Position numbers and translations under genes: made by a program. From positions 124,001 to 188,000 of the forward strand of contig NZ_AULN01000014.1 of the NCBI RefSeq assembly GCF_000422305.1: a stretch of DNA of 64,000 nucleotides, in the 5' to 3' direction. The stretch comes from Luteimonas mephitis DSM 12574 (GTDB taxonomy: Bacteria > Pseudomonadota > Gammaproteobacteria > Xanthomonadales > Xanthomonadaceae). Every line of letters starts with the position of its first letter. The stretch's first letter is position 1. Of the stretch, positions 17,437 to 26,960 are shown piece by piece. Under the pieces are notes generated by a model. That model was not told the DNA's origin. It ran no database searches and was given only the letters and a program-made list of their open reading frames with translations.

Positions 17437-18078
17437 TCATTCGCCCGGATTGAAGGAGATCGGCACCTGGACCTGGCCGCTGACCGGCTGCCCGGCGCGC
17501 ATGGCGGGGCGGAAGCGCCACTTGCGCACCGCATCGGACGCGGCGCGGTCCAGGTAGCGCGAACCGCTGCCACGGACCAGGTCGACCGCCTGTGGAACGC
17601 CATTGGCGCCCACATGCACGCGCAGCAGCACGTCGCCAGATTCGCGTCGGCGCAGCGCCGCGCGGGGGTAAACCGGCGGTGGACTGGAGATGGCGACGGG
17701 TGCGGTGTCGGCGACCGCAGGATCGGCCGGTGCCGTCGCGACTGGCGGCTGGGCGGCGGCTGCCGGTTGCGGCGCAGGCGCGGTTTCGACGATGCGCGCG
17801 GACTGCGCCGCTTCGTCGCCGGGCGCTGGCGGAGCCTGCTCCAGGCCAGCGTCGCCGCTGTCGGGTTGTGGCAACGGTTCGAACTCGCTGCCGCTCACGC
17901 TCGTCCGGCTGGTGTCGGCGCGGTAGTAGTCTTCCGAGCCGCGCTGGTCGGCCCAGAGCAGCAGGAACAGCCCGACGCCGAGCGCGAAGGCGATGGCCAC
18001 GTAGAGCCACCAGCGCGGCGTAAGGCCAAAGCGGGTTGCACGGCGGCCGGGCGATGGCGAATTGTCGGAAGCGGGCAT
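17437..18078 (-). CDS. TonB-like energy transducer, paralogue
   Basis: A 213-aa protein with the same layout as the neighbour at 16787: basic N-terminus, one transmembrane helix (WWLYVAIAFALGVGLFLLLW, about 22-41), a long Ala/Pro/acidic periplasmic linker and a C-terminal TonB fold (YPRAALRRRESGDVLLRVHV, LVRGSGSRYLDRAA, VQVPISFNPGE). Start 18078 (MPASDNS) is the first Met before the helix. It is divergent from serS. A partner receptor cannot be assigned. Confidence 0.84.
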   Translation of the reverse strand: MPASDNSPSPGRRATRFGLTPRWWLYVAIAFALGVGLFLLLWADQRGSEDYYRADTSRTSVSGSEFEPLPQPDSGDAGLEQAPPAPGDEAAQSARIVETAPAPQPAAAAQPPVATAPADPAVADTAPVAISSPPPVYPRAALRRRESGDVLLRVHVGANGVPQAVDLVRGSGSRYLDRAASDAVRKWRFRPAMRAGQPVSGQVQVPISFNPGE

Positions 18079-18145
18079 TCGACGGACCGGATTCGGGGGC
18101 TGGCCGCATTCTGGCATAGCGCTGCAGCGGCAATCCGGGCCGTGA

Positions 18146-19495
<1,350 letters not shown>

Positions 19496-19745
19496 GCGCC
19501 GCCGTGCATTGAACCCACGCCGGTGCTTGCTTGCCAGGCCTTTGTCCCGCTTGCGGGAGATCGAGCGTCACCGCCTTGCCCGCGTCTTCATCCGGCGCTG
19601 CGCGCCACCTTGCTCTGCGCCCCGCCCCTGGCGTTCTGACGCAAGGGCGTTCATCAGGCCGTGCGCCGGTGATGCGCCAGCCGCTTCTCCACCAGGCGGA
19701 CGGGCGAGGGCCCGCCTCGCCGCGTCCGCCGATGGTCGCCTGGCC

Positions 19746-20324
19746 TCAGGCTGCCTTGGCCAGTGGTGCGCCGATCGCTGCGTGCGCCGCCGCCAGCGCC
19801 TCGCTGCGATGCTGCGGCGACAGTCCGAGGCCTTCTGCGCGGATGAATTCGACGTCGGTGATGCCCATGAAGCCGAACAGGAAACGCAGGTAGGGTTCCT
19901 GGAAGTCGCTTGGCGCGCCGCTGTGGAGGCCGCCGCGGGCGCTGGCGACGATGACGCGCTTGCCCGTTGCCAGCCCCTCGGGGCCCTTGGCGGTGTAGCG
20001 GAAGGTCTTGCCCGCAACTGCGATGCGGTCGATCCACGCCTTGAGGGTCGAGGGGATCGAGAAGTTGTACATCGGCGCCCCGACCACCACGATATCGGCG
20101 TCGAGGAACTGCTGCAGCACCTGCCCGGATTCGGTCGCGGCCTCCGGATCGGTGGCGGCCAGCGATGCGCCGGTCAGGTGCGGGACCGGGTTGGAATCCA
20201 GGTCCCGGTATTCCACCGAGAGATCCGCGATGTCGGCTTGCCAGCGTGCGACGATGGCCGCACTGAGTTCACGGGTGGCGGAATTGGCGCCCAGGGCGCT
20301 GGAATCGAGATGCAGCAGTTTCAT
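19746..20324 (-). CDS. azoR: FMN-dependent NADH-azoreductase
   Basis: A 192-aa flavodoxin-like enzyme. It begins MKLLHLDSSALGANSATREL (phosphate-binding loop for FMN), followed by VVVGAPMYNFSIPSTLKAWI and GGLHSGAPSDFQEPYLRFLF, all typical of AzoR. It reduces azo compounds and quinones with NADH by a two-electron mechanism, protecting against thiol and quinone stress. It is divergent from a LysR regulator whose start is 114 bases away, a classical regulator-target arrangement. Confidence 0.93.
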   Translation of the reverse strand: MKLLHLDSSALGANSATRELSAAIVARWQADIADLSVEYRDLDSNPVPHLTGASLAATDPEAATESGQVLQQFLDADIVVVGAPMYNFSIPSTLKAWIDRIAVAGKTFRYTAKGPEGLATGKRVIVASARGGLHSGAPSDFQEPYLRFLFGFMGITDVEFIRAEGLGLSPQHRSEALAAAHAAIGAPLAKAA

Positions 20325-20438
20325 GGCGGTAGGGTTCTGGATGCGGCAGCGCCGCGATGAAGGGAAGCCTAGATTGTTGCTTGGTTGGAATAAACATGAT
20401 GAAATATCACTCAATGTTCTGAATATGGAACTTCCGCC

Positions 20439-21458
20439 ATGCAGGATCTCAACGATCTCTACTATTTTTCCGCCGTCGTCGATCACGGCGGGTTCGCTGC
20501 CGCGGAGCGTGCGCTTGGCATTCCCAAGTCACGTTTGAGCCGGCGCATCAGCCAGCTCGAGAACGAGCTCGGGGTACGTCTGCTGCAGCGTTCCACGCGC
20601 CGTTTCGCGGTGACCGACGTCGGCCAGAGCGTGCACCGGCACGCGCAATCGATGCTGGCCGAGGCCCAGGCCGCGCGCGAGGTGGTCGATCGCCTGAGCG
20701 CCGAGCCGCGCGGCGTGGTGCGGGTGAGCATCCCGGTCGGGCTGGCGCAGCAGCAGATGCCGGTGCTGCTGCCGGAATTTCTCGCCCGATACCCGCAGGT
20801 GCGGGTGCAGATGCACGTGAGCAACCGGCGCGTGGACGTCATCAACGAAGGCTTCGACGTTGCCGTGCGCGTGCGCTCGAAGTTCGACGACGATGGCAGC
20901 CTGGTGATGCGCAGCTTCGGCCAGATCCAGGAGTTGCTGGTCGCAAGCCCGGCGTATCTCGATCGCGCCGGGCGCCCAACCGACCCCGAACAGCTGCACG
21001 ACCACGTCACCCTGACCATGAGCGAGGACGAGGTACGCCAGCGCTGGGAGCTGCAGGGCGCCGACGGCGAAATGCGCCGCATCGACCTCAAGCCGCGCGT
21101 GTCCGGTTTCGATTTCCCGATGCTGATGGCGCTGGCCAGGCAGGGGCTGGGCATCACCATGCTCCCGGAGACCCTGTGCGCCGAAGCCGTGCGCAAGGGC
21201 GAACTGGAGGTGGTGCTGCCCGAATGGCGCCTGCCGCAGGGCATCGCCCACGCGGTGTTCGCCTCGCGCCGCGGGCTGCTGCCGGCAGTGCGCGTGTTCA
21301 TCGACTTCCTTGCCGAACGCCTGCCGGCGCTGATCGAGGAATCGCGCCTGGACTGCCAGAACTGCGAGCACAAGAAAGCCGGGCAGGGCGTCGCCATGGA
21401 AAACGCAAAGCGCGGCAACGCGAACGCCCGCGCAGTCGCGCATGCGACAATCCGCTGA
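20439..21458 (+). CDS. LysR-family transcriptional regulator
   Basis: A 339-aa LysR protein. The winged helix-turn-helix lies at about 1-60 (LNDLYYFSAVVDHGGFAAAE, IPKSRLSRRISQLENELGVR) and the periplasmic-binding-like effector domain at about 90-290. Cysteines at the C-terminus (LDCQNCEHKK) could be redox-sensitive or simply variable. Because it is divergent from azoR, it probably activates that gene. The intergenic text ATATCACTCAATGTTCTGAA upstream of the start could hold its site. The C-terminal 30 residues are longer than usual. Confidence 0.9.
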   Translation: MQDLNDLYYFSAVVDHGGFAAAERALGIPKSRLSRRISQLENELGVRLLQRSTRRFAVTDVGQSVHRHAQSMLAEAQAAREVVDRLSAEPRGVVRVSIPVGLAQQQMPVLLPEFLARYPQVRVQMHVSNRRVDVINEGFDVAVRVRSKFDDDGSLVMRSFGQIQELLVASPAYLDRAGRPTDPEQLHDHVTLTMSEDEVRQRWELQGADGEMRRIDLKPRVSGFDFPMLMALARQGLGITMLPETLCAEAVRKGELEVVLPEWRLPQGIAHAVFASRRGLLPAVRVFIDFLAERLPALIEESRLDCQNCEHKKAGQGVAMENAKRGNANARAVAHATIR

Positions 21459-21494
21459 CCCGGACGACGCGCGACCCAATGTCCGACGGACAAT

Positions 21495-21584
21495 GGAGAG
21501 ATGGCCGAGCGGTTTAAGGCACCGGTCTTGAAAACCGGCGAAGGGTCAAACCTTCCGTGGGTTCGAATCCCACTCTCTCCGCCA
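21495..21584 (+). tRNA. tRNA-Ser (anticodon TGA)
   Basis: A 90-nt class II tRNA. The acceptor arms GGAGAGA (21495-21501) and TCTCTCC (21574-21580) pair fully, followed by discriminator G and an encoded CCA. The anticodon stem CCGGT/ACCGG closes the loop CTTGAAA with anticodon TGA. A long variable arm is present, and the T-arm has GGTTCGAATCC. Base composition drops immediately downstream, so this tRNA is the likely integration site of the accessory region. Confidence 0.97.
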
Positions 21585-22223
21585 GTATCTCAATAAAAAC
21601 AATAATTTAGGGTAGAAAAATATTACTTTCTACCAAAACCTCTACCATCTTCGTCATAGCTTGAGCGATCTGGCAGGGGAATTGCGCTCGTTTGATAGGT
21701 TTTGGGAGCTTTTGCACGCATTTGGGAGGTCGACGGCATGCACGGCCTAGGCAAGTTGGGCACGTGCCGTGAGTCCGAAGAGAGCCTGGAGCCTCATCAC
21801 TCTTCCCTCAAAACGGTAGGAAAGCCCCATGGGGCGCGGGCATAGTTCGCGCCTACGAAATTTCGCCGGATCAATAGTGTGTCGGGTGGTGGGAAGGGCT
21901 CGATAAGCAGGAAAGTGCTTTTTTGCGACGTCTCTATAGGGGTAGGGGTTCTGGGTGCCGTCGGTCTCGGGACACTCCTGAGCCGCTTTCGGAAGTGACT
22001 GCTATTGCGAAACGTTGCCGATGAGATCTCTGAGCGCATCGAGTCACGGCACGAGCCGATCTTAGTAGGCGACGTAACAGAGTCGTCCATGCGCATCGTA
22101 GCGGCGCCACAGGCAGGCCAGCTTGGGTTCCCACTCATTGAGCTCAACGCATTCCATGCGTAAATTGCTTCCACGCGATATCCAAGCAATCCAATCAAAG
22201 GGCAAACGTGCTGTGTCCGAACT
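21585..22223. other. Gene-poor, AT-richer start of accessory region
   Basis: No convincing intact gene. The first 100 bases after the tRNA are A/T-rich (AATAAAAACAATAATTTAG) and contrast with the core genome. The stretch GTAGAAAAATATTACTTTCTACC at about 21612-21635 contains the short inverted repeat GGTAGAAA/TTTCTACC. A short minus-strand frame with coding-like, Trp/Cys/Tyr-rich text lies at 22062-22157. I see no integrase. Confidence 0.55.
22062..22157 (-). pseudogene. Possible C-terminal gene remnant
   Basis: The frame encodes ...CVELNEWEPKLACLWRRYDA followed by HGRLCYVAY and a stop. This composition looks like the end of a genuine protein rather than a random shadow. In-frame sequence continues upstream to 22283, but that part overlaps the plus-strand gene at 22224 and lacks character. 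It may be the remnant of a longer gene cut by island rearrangement. I do not recognise the family. Confidence 0.25.
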
Positions 22224-22544
22224 ATGAACAACTACGACAAAGCCATCAGATCCGTGAACGAGGTCAAGACCATGTCTGCCCACATGGTCGCCCTCGGAAA
22301 GATTCGAGCCTCATCCGAGGATGACAGGCTAAATTTCCTGATCGCACAGCTGGTTGGTGCGCTTCAATTTCGTCATCAGCACAATAAAGCGAAGTCAACT
22401 CCAATTTCGTTGACATTTCATGAGCTGTATCAAGAAACGCATGCGCTTGTTGGGTACTGCAATGCACAGAATGGCCTGAAGAAGCCAGAATGGCAGATTC
22501 TGGCCGAACGCCATGGGTGGAGCCCCCCGCGAGTCGTCATCTGA
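22224..22544 (+). CDS. Hypothetical protein
   Basis: A 106-aa frame beginning MNNYDKAIRSVNEVKTMSAH, with mixed charged and helical character and an ending HGWSPPRVVI. GC content is visibly lower than in the core genes, consistent with acquired DNA. An internal start at MSAHMVALGKI is possible. There is no signal peptide, membrane segment or recognised motif. It stands alone between the gene-poor stretch and the DUF305 gene on the other strand. Confidence 0.45.
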   Translation: MNNYDKAIRSVNEVKTMSAHMVALGKIRASSEDDRLNFLIAQLVGALQFRHQHNKAKSTPISLTFHELYQETHALVGYCNAQNGLKKPEWQILAERHGWSPPRVVI

Positions 22545-22709
22545 TTGATGATGACTTGGGGATATATGGCATCACCTAAGTACGTCCCAAGCCAATCGTG
22601 CTTCATGGGCTAGTTGCGGTCGGTGGCCGGGAAGGCCGCTTCCGACGGTGGACTCAAAGCAGTCATCTCGTAGATGTCATGAGCGGCCGCTTTCGACACC
22701 GGGTGCCCT

Positions 22710-23189
22710 CTATTCTCGTTCGCTCAACTCAGCCTTCATTACAGCGATCTCTTTCTCCTGCGCGGCGATGATCTCATCGCAAAGCCGAAGCAAATCGGGG
22801 TCGCGAAGCGATGTCTGTTCGCACATGAGAATCGCGCCGGCATGGTGCGGGATCATCGATTTCAGGAACTGCTCGTCAGAAATGGCCGTTTGATTGCGGA
22901 TGAAGATCCAAAACACCGCCAGCGTGACCGCAGCCACGGCGATCAGGACGGCATTGAGCTTCTTGTTGGGATACATGCGTCCCATCAGGAGCAGTTCGAA
23001 GATGGCCATCGGAGCGGTCATCAACCCGGCCATGTAGGCCTGGTTGAAATTGGGAAGAACGTTCTCCCAAGCGTTGACCATCGCGTACATGAACGCGTAC
23101 ATCGCGAGGAACGAGAGGACGATCATTGCCAGAAAGCGCCAGTAGGGGGCCGTGTGCTTCCCCTGATGGTCCGACATTTGATGGGCCAT
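22710..23189 (-). CDS. DUF305 family membrane protein
   Basis: A 159-aa protein. Three hydrophobic segments lie at about 18-38, 50-68 and 80-97 (FLAMIVLSFLAMYAFMYAMV; LMTAPMAIFELLLM; AVLIAVAAVTLAVFWIFI). A C-terminal DUF305 domain follows with FLKSMIPHHAGAILMCEQ and LCDEIIAAQEKEIAVMK. DUF305 proteins are four-helix ferritin-like modules with conserved HH and Met residues, and commonly accompany copper-resistance genes. Start 23189 has GGAG six bases upstream. It is divergent from copL, so it probably shares metal-responsive control. Confidence 0.87.
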   Translation of the reverse strand: MAHQMSDHQGKHTAPYWRFLAMIVLSFLAMYAFMYAMVNAWENVLPNFNQAYMAGLMTAPMAIFELLLMGRMYPNKKLNAVLIAVAAVTLAVFWIFIRNQTAISDEQFLKSMIPHHAGAILMCEQTSLRDPDLLRLCDEIIAAQEKEIAVMKAELSERE

Positions 23190-23244
23190 GGCTGGCTCCA
23201 TAGGTGGGACAGGCGAAGCCTGCACGGTGGTTGGCGGGACGGCC

Positions 23245-23277
23245 GTGAAGATGGGCGTCAACGGCGCACATCTTCAC
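23245..23277. promoter_or_regulatory. Inverted repeat in the DUF305/copL divergent promoter
   Basis: GTGAAGATG (23245-23253) is an exact inverted copy of CATCTTCAC (23269-23277), separated by 15 bases and centred between the two divergent starts. A dyad of this size and place is a good candidate operator for a copper-responsive regulator. No regulator gene for it is obvious nearby. Confidence 0.45.
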
Positions 23278-23325
23278 GCATGGTTTACCCAACACCCCCC
23301 AATTCGGGCTAAAGTGCCTGCCGCC

Positions 23326-23772
23326 ATGCCCGCCGTACTCCCAATCCTGCTGCGTGTTCTGCTCAGCCTGACCCTCGTCCTGAACGGCGTGGGCTATGCG
23401 GCTGCGTCAACGACCATGGAGCTGCATGGATTGCATGCGGATTCCGAAGCGGGTCGAACGGCGAGTGCCAGCCTCGACGATACGTCGATGCCTTGCCACA
23501 CCGAAGCCGACATGATCCAGATGGATATGGCGCATCACGGCCATGGGTCGTGTCCGGCTTCGGATATGCCGCCGCTGGCGAATGAGTCAGGCGGTTCTGA
23601 CTGCTGCGACTCCGGCCAGTGTGTCTGCGCCTGCGCGCAGCACGTGGTGTTCGCGCTGGTCATGCCTGCCGTGCCAAACGCCGAGGTCGTGCACGCGACC
23701 AGCGTACGCGTGCTCTCGTTGGGTCACGCCCAACCGGCTTTGCCGCACCTCATCCGACCTCCGATTGCCTGA
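23326..23772 (+). CDS. copL: CopL-family Cys/His-rich leader protein
   Basis: A 148-aa protein with an N-terminal signal-like helix (LPILLRVLLSLTLVLNGVGY) and potential metal ligands throughout: MPCHTEADMIQMDMAHHGHG, DCCDSGQCVCACAQH. It ends LIRPPIA. The gene stands 98 bases before copA, as copL does in Xanthomonas, where it is needed for copper induction of copAB. The CVCAC cluster and the Arg-Pro-Pro tail just before the stop resemble the CruR/DUF2946 copper-sensing upstream ORFs. Its role may therefore be performed by the nascent chain. Start 23326 is the first Met before the signal helix. Confidence 0.8.
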   Translation: MPAVLPILLRVLLSLTLVLNGVGYAAASTTMELHGLHADSEAGRTASASLDDTSMPCHTEADMIQMDMAHHGHGSCPASDMPPLANESGGSDCCDSGQCVCACAQHVVFALVMPAVPNAEVVHATSVRVLSLGHAQPALPHLIRPPIA

Positions 23773-23801
23773 TTGAGCCCCAGGGCCCTTGAGCCCCCAG
23801 A

Positions 23802-23821
23802 CCGTCGCGGCTGCGCGACGG
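23802..23821 (+). promoter_or_regulatory. Hairpin between copL and copA
   Basis: CCGTCGCG (23802-23809) and CGCGACGG (23814-23821) form a perfect 8-bp stem with loop GCTG, 30 bases after the copL stop and 50 bases before the copA start. No T-run follows. It may act as an attenuator or pause element. Confidence 0.45.
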
Positions 23822-23870
23822 CCATCCCGTTGCCTTGCATACGGGTCAATCTGTCGATCTGGAGTCACCG

Positions 23871-25733
23871 ATGTCTTCCTCGCATTCCACACGCCCAGCG
23901 CCCGAGCTGGCGTCGCGCCGCCGTTTCATCCAGGGTCTCGCCGCGGGCGGCGCCGTAGCGGGTTTGGGCCTATGGCCCAACCACAGTTGGGCCATAGGCC
24001 AACCCGCACTCAACGGGCCCGGCAATCCCAATGTGCTCACGGGCACCCGCTTTGATCTGAACATCGGTGAGACGCCGATGAACTTCACCGGGCTCACCCG
24101 CCCGGCGATTACGGTCAACGGCACCGTTCCGGCACCGATTCTGCGCTGGAAGGAAGGCACGACCGTCGACCTGTTCGTCAGCAACCAACTGCCGCGCAAC
24201 TCGATCCACGGTCATTCCACCTCGATCCACTGGCACGGCATTCTCCTGCCTCCCAACATGGACGGCGTGCCTGGCCTGAGCTTCGACGGCATTGATCGCG
24301 GCGAGACTTACCACTATCGCTTCGATGTCCGGCAGGGCGGCACCTACTGGTACCACAGCCATTCCGCGTTCCAGGAGCAGGCCGGCCTTTATGGCGCCCT
24401 GGTCATCGACCCGCTGGCACCCGAGCCGTTCCGTTATGACCGCGACTACGTGGTCCTGCTGACCGACTGGACCGACCTGGACCCGACGGCATTGTTCGCC
24501 CGGCTGAAGAAGATGTCGGACTACGACAACTTCGCCAAGCGGACCGTCGGTGACTTCTTCAATGATGTGCAGGACCAGGGCCTGGCGGCCACGATCCAGA
24601 ACCGCAAGGCGTGGGGCGAGATGCGGATGACGCCAACCGACCTGTCGGACGTCAATGGCAACACCTACACCTACCTGATGAATGGCACGACGTCGCTGGG
24701 CAACTGGACCGGCCTGTTCCGCTCCGGCGAGAAGGTGCGATTGCGCTTCATCAACGGCTCGTCGATGACCCACTTCGACGTGCGCATCCCGGGGCTGAAG
24801 ATGACGGTGGTCGCCGCCGATGGGCAGTACGTGCATCCGGTGACCGTCGACGAATTCCGCATCGCCACCGCCGAGACGTTCGACGTGATCGTCGAGCCCA
24901 CGGGCCAGGATGCGTTCACCATCTTCGCCCAGGACATGGGCCGCACCGGCTACGTCAGCGGCACCTTGGCGGCGCGCGAAGGCCTGCGAGCACCGGTGCC
25001 GTCGGTTGATCCGAAACCGATCCTGACAATGGACGACATGGGTCATGGTGGCATGGGCGGCGGCGGTCACGATATGTCGTCGATGTCCAGCAACGCCATG
25101 GCCGGCGGTTCAATGGCAGGGATGGACCACAGCGGCCACGACATGTCGTCGATGGCGGGTGGCGCAATGGCCGGCGGAAGCATGGCGGGCATGGATCACG
25201 GTGCAGGCGGCATGCAACAGCACCCCGCCAGCGAGAACAATCCGTTGGTCGACATGCAGACCATGGCGCCGACCGCGAGGCTCGATGACCCCGGCATTGG
25301 CCTGCGCGAAAATGGCCGTCGGGTACTGACCTATGCCGATCTCAAGAGCACCTTCTCCGACCCTGACGGACGCGAACCGGGCCGTACCATCGAGCTCCAC
25401 CTGACCGGGCACATGGAGCGTTTTGCCTGGTCGTTCGACGGCATGAAGTTCTCCGACGCCGAGCCATTGCGCCTCAAGTACGGCGAGCGCATGCGAATCG
25501 TGCTGGTCAACGACACCATGATGACCCACCCGATCCACCTGCATGGCATGTGGAGCGATCTGGAGGATGAGCACGGCAACTTCCAGGTGCGCAAGCACAC
25601 CATCGACATGCCGCCCGGCAGCAAGCGCAGCTACCGCGTGCGCGCCGACGCGCTTGGCCGGTGGGCCTACCACTGTCACCTGCTGTACCACATGGAAGCG
25701 GGCATGTTCCGCGAAGTGCGGGTGGAGGAGTGA
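23871..25733 (+). CDS. copA: CopA, periplasmic copper-resistance multicopper oxidase
   Basis: A 620-aa enzyme. It has a Tat signal (SRRRFIQGLAAGGAVAGLGL) and three cupredoxin domains. Copper ligands are seen in SIHWHGI near residue 117, YWYHSHSA near 160, HPIHLHGMW near 560 and the type 1 site HCHLLYHMEAGM at the end. A Met/His/Gly-rich insert (about 388-455) has repeated MAGMDHSGH elements. It oxidises Cu(I) to the less toxic Cu(II) and sequesters copper. Start 23871 follows CTGGAG. copB begins five bases after the stop. Codons 32-44 contain a 15-bp hairpin. Confidence 0.96.
   Translation: MSSSHSTRPAPELASRRRFIQGLAAGGAVAGLGLWPNHSWAIGQPALNGPGNPNVLTGTRFDLNIGETPMNFTGLTRPAITVNGTVPAPILRWKEGTTVDLFVSNQLPRNSIHGHSTSIHWHGILLPPNMDGVPGLSFDGIDRGETYHYRFDVRQGGTYWYHSHSAFQEQAGLYGALVIDPLAPEPFRYDRDYVVLLTDWTDLDPTALFARLKKMSDYDNFAKRTVGDFFNDVQDQGLAATIQNRKAWGEMRMTPTDLSDVNGNTYTYLMNGTTSLGNWTGLFRSGEKVRLRFINGSSMTHFDVRIPGLKMTVVAADGQYVHPVTVDEFRIATAETFDVIVEPTGQDAFTIFAQDMGRTGYVSGTLAAREGLRAPVPSVDPKPILTMDDMGHGGMGGGGHDMSSMSSNAMAGGSMAGMDHSGHDMSSMAGGAMAGGSMAGMDHGAGGMQQHPASENNPLVDMQTMAPTARLDDPGIGLRENGRRVLTYADLKSTFSDPDGREPGRTIELHLTGHMERFAWSFDGMKFSDAEPLRLKYGERMRIVLVNDTMMTHPIHLHGMWSDLEDEHGNFQVRKHTIDMPPGSKRSYRVRADALGRWAYHCHLLYHMEAGMFREVRVEE
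23967..24000 (+). repeat. 15-bp perfect hairpin within the copA signal region
   Basis: GGCCTATGGCCCAAC (23967-23981) and GTTGGGCCATAGGCC (23986-24000) are exact complements with loop CACA. The element lies inside copA codons 33-44, encoding the end of the Tat signal and the start of the mature protein. A stem this long inside a coding region is unusual. Confidence 0.8.
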
Positions 25734-25738
25734 ACAAC

Positions 25739-26944
25739 ATGACTTACAAGACTCCGCGCCTGCATGCACTGGCGCTCGCGCTCGCCATCGTTTCGGCACC
25801 ATCGCTGGCGCAGCAAACCGACCACTCCGAACATACGTCCGCTGCCTCGAGCGAGTCGGGCCCTGAAGATCCGCATGCGGGCCACGCCATGCCGATGCAG
25901 GAGGCCGCCGAGGCAACGCAGCAGGCTACCGAGGTGGATCACGCCGCCATGGGGCACGCGATGCCGGCAACGCCGCCGACCGCGCCGGTCGACCATTCCG
26001 CCCACGTCATGCCGAAGCCGCAGGAGGCAACAGCAGAGGAAGCGACGGAGGAATCCGCAGATCAAGCTGCAATGGACCACTCGGAAACGGACCATTCGCA
26101 GATGGACCACTCCTCGATGCAGGAGATGGACCACTCGCAGATGGACCACTCCTCGATGCAGGGGATGGACCATTCCACAATGGAAGGGATGGACCATTCC
26201 GCAATGAACCAGGACTTGCCTGCGGATGCCGAGCCGCGTGATCCCATCCCTCCGGTGACTCCGGCCGATCGCGCCGCCGCTTTCCCCGGTGGCGCCGGCC
26301 ATGCCGTGCATGACAAGGGCATCCACTCCTATGCGCTGCTGGACCGGCTCGAAACGTGGGATGCCGACGAGAGTGGCGCAGTGGCATGGGAGGCGCTGGG
26401 GTGGGTCGGCACCGATCTCGACCGGCTCTGGGTGCGCAGCGAGGGCGAAGCAATCGATGGTGACGTCGAGTCGGGTGATGTCGAGGTGCTATACGGGCGC
26501 GCGATAGCGCGCTGGTGGGATGCCGTGGTTGGCGTTCGCCATGACTTTGGAGAGGGGCCCTCCCAGACCCTCGCCGCCATCGGCGTGATGGGCCTGGCGC
26601 CGTACAAGTTCGAGGTCGACGCTACCGCCTATGTGGGCCAGGGCGGGCAGACCGGACTCAGCGTGGCGGCCGAATACGAAACGCTGTTCACCAATCGCTT
26701 GATCGGCCAGTGGCTCGTCGAAGCCGAGGCATGGGGCGAGGACGATCCGCAGCGTGGAATAGGTAGCGGCCTGAGCACGCTCGAGGCTGGCTTCCGCCTG
26801 CGCTACGAGTTCCACCGCCAGTTCGCGCCCTACATCGGCGTGACATGGGAGCGCGCCTATGGCGGCACCGCGGACCTGCGCCGTGCGGATGGTGAAGACA
26901 TCGACGATACCCGCGTGGTTGCGGGTGTCCGTATCTGGTTCTGA
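25739..26944 (+). CDS. copB: CopB, outer-membrane copper-resistance protein
   Basis: A 401-aa protein. A signal peptide (about 1-23, ending SLAQQ) is followed by a Met/His-rich periplasmic segment with tandem MDHSxM units (about 112-155). The CopB beta-barrel domain follows from about 185 (HSYALLDRLETWDADES, VEVLYGRAIARWWDAVVGVR, QFAPYIGVTWERAYGGTADL) and ends in an outer-membrane-type aromatic residue (VRIWF). It binds copper and is thought to work with CopA in the envelope. GGAGGAG overlapping the copA stop serves as ribosome site. Confidence 0.95.
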   Translation: MTYKTPRLHALALALAIVSAPSLAQQTDHSEHTSAASSESGPEDPHAGHAMPMQEAAEATQQATEVDHAAMGHAMPATPPTAPVDHSAHVMPKPQEATAEEATEESADQAAMDHSETDHSQMDHSSMQEMDHSQMDHSSMQGMDHSTMEGMDHSAMNQDLPADAEPRDPIPPVTPADRAAAFPGGAGHAVHDKGIHSYALLDRLETWDADESGAVAWEALGWVGTDLDRLWVRSEGEAIDGDVESGDVEVLYGRAIARWWDAVVGVRHDFGEGPSQTLAAIGVMGLAPYKFEVDATAYVGQGGQTGLSVAAEYETLFTNRLIGQWLVEAEAWGEDDPQRGIGSGLSTLEAGFRLRYEFHRQFAPYIGVTWERAYGGTADLRRADGEDIDDTRVVAGVRIWF

Positions 26945-26960
26945 CAGGGGAAGACCGCTC

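Noticed and set aside
21797-22231. 144-codon minus-strand frame in the gene-poor region
   Set aside because: Ser/Thr/Pro/Arg-rich text with no domain; the more protein-like text in this region is in another frame (22062-22157).
26080-26215. Tandem DNA repeat (GGACCACTC units) as a mobile or structural repeat
   Set aside because: It is the coding sequence of the MDHSxM metal-binding repeats of CopB and needs no separate explanation.
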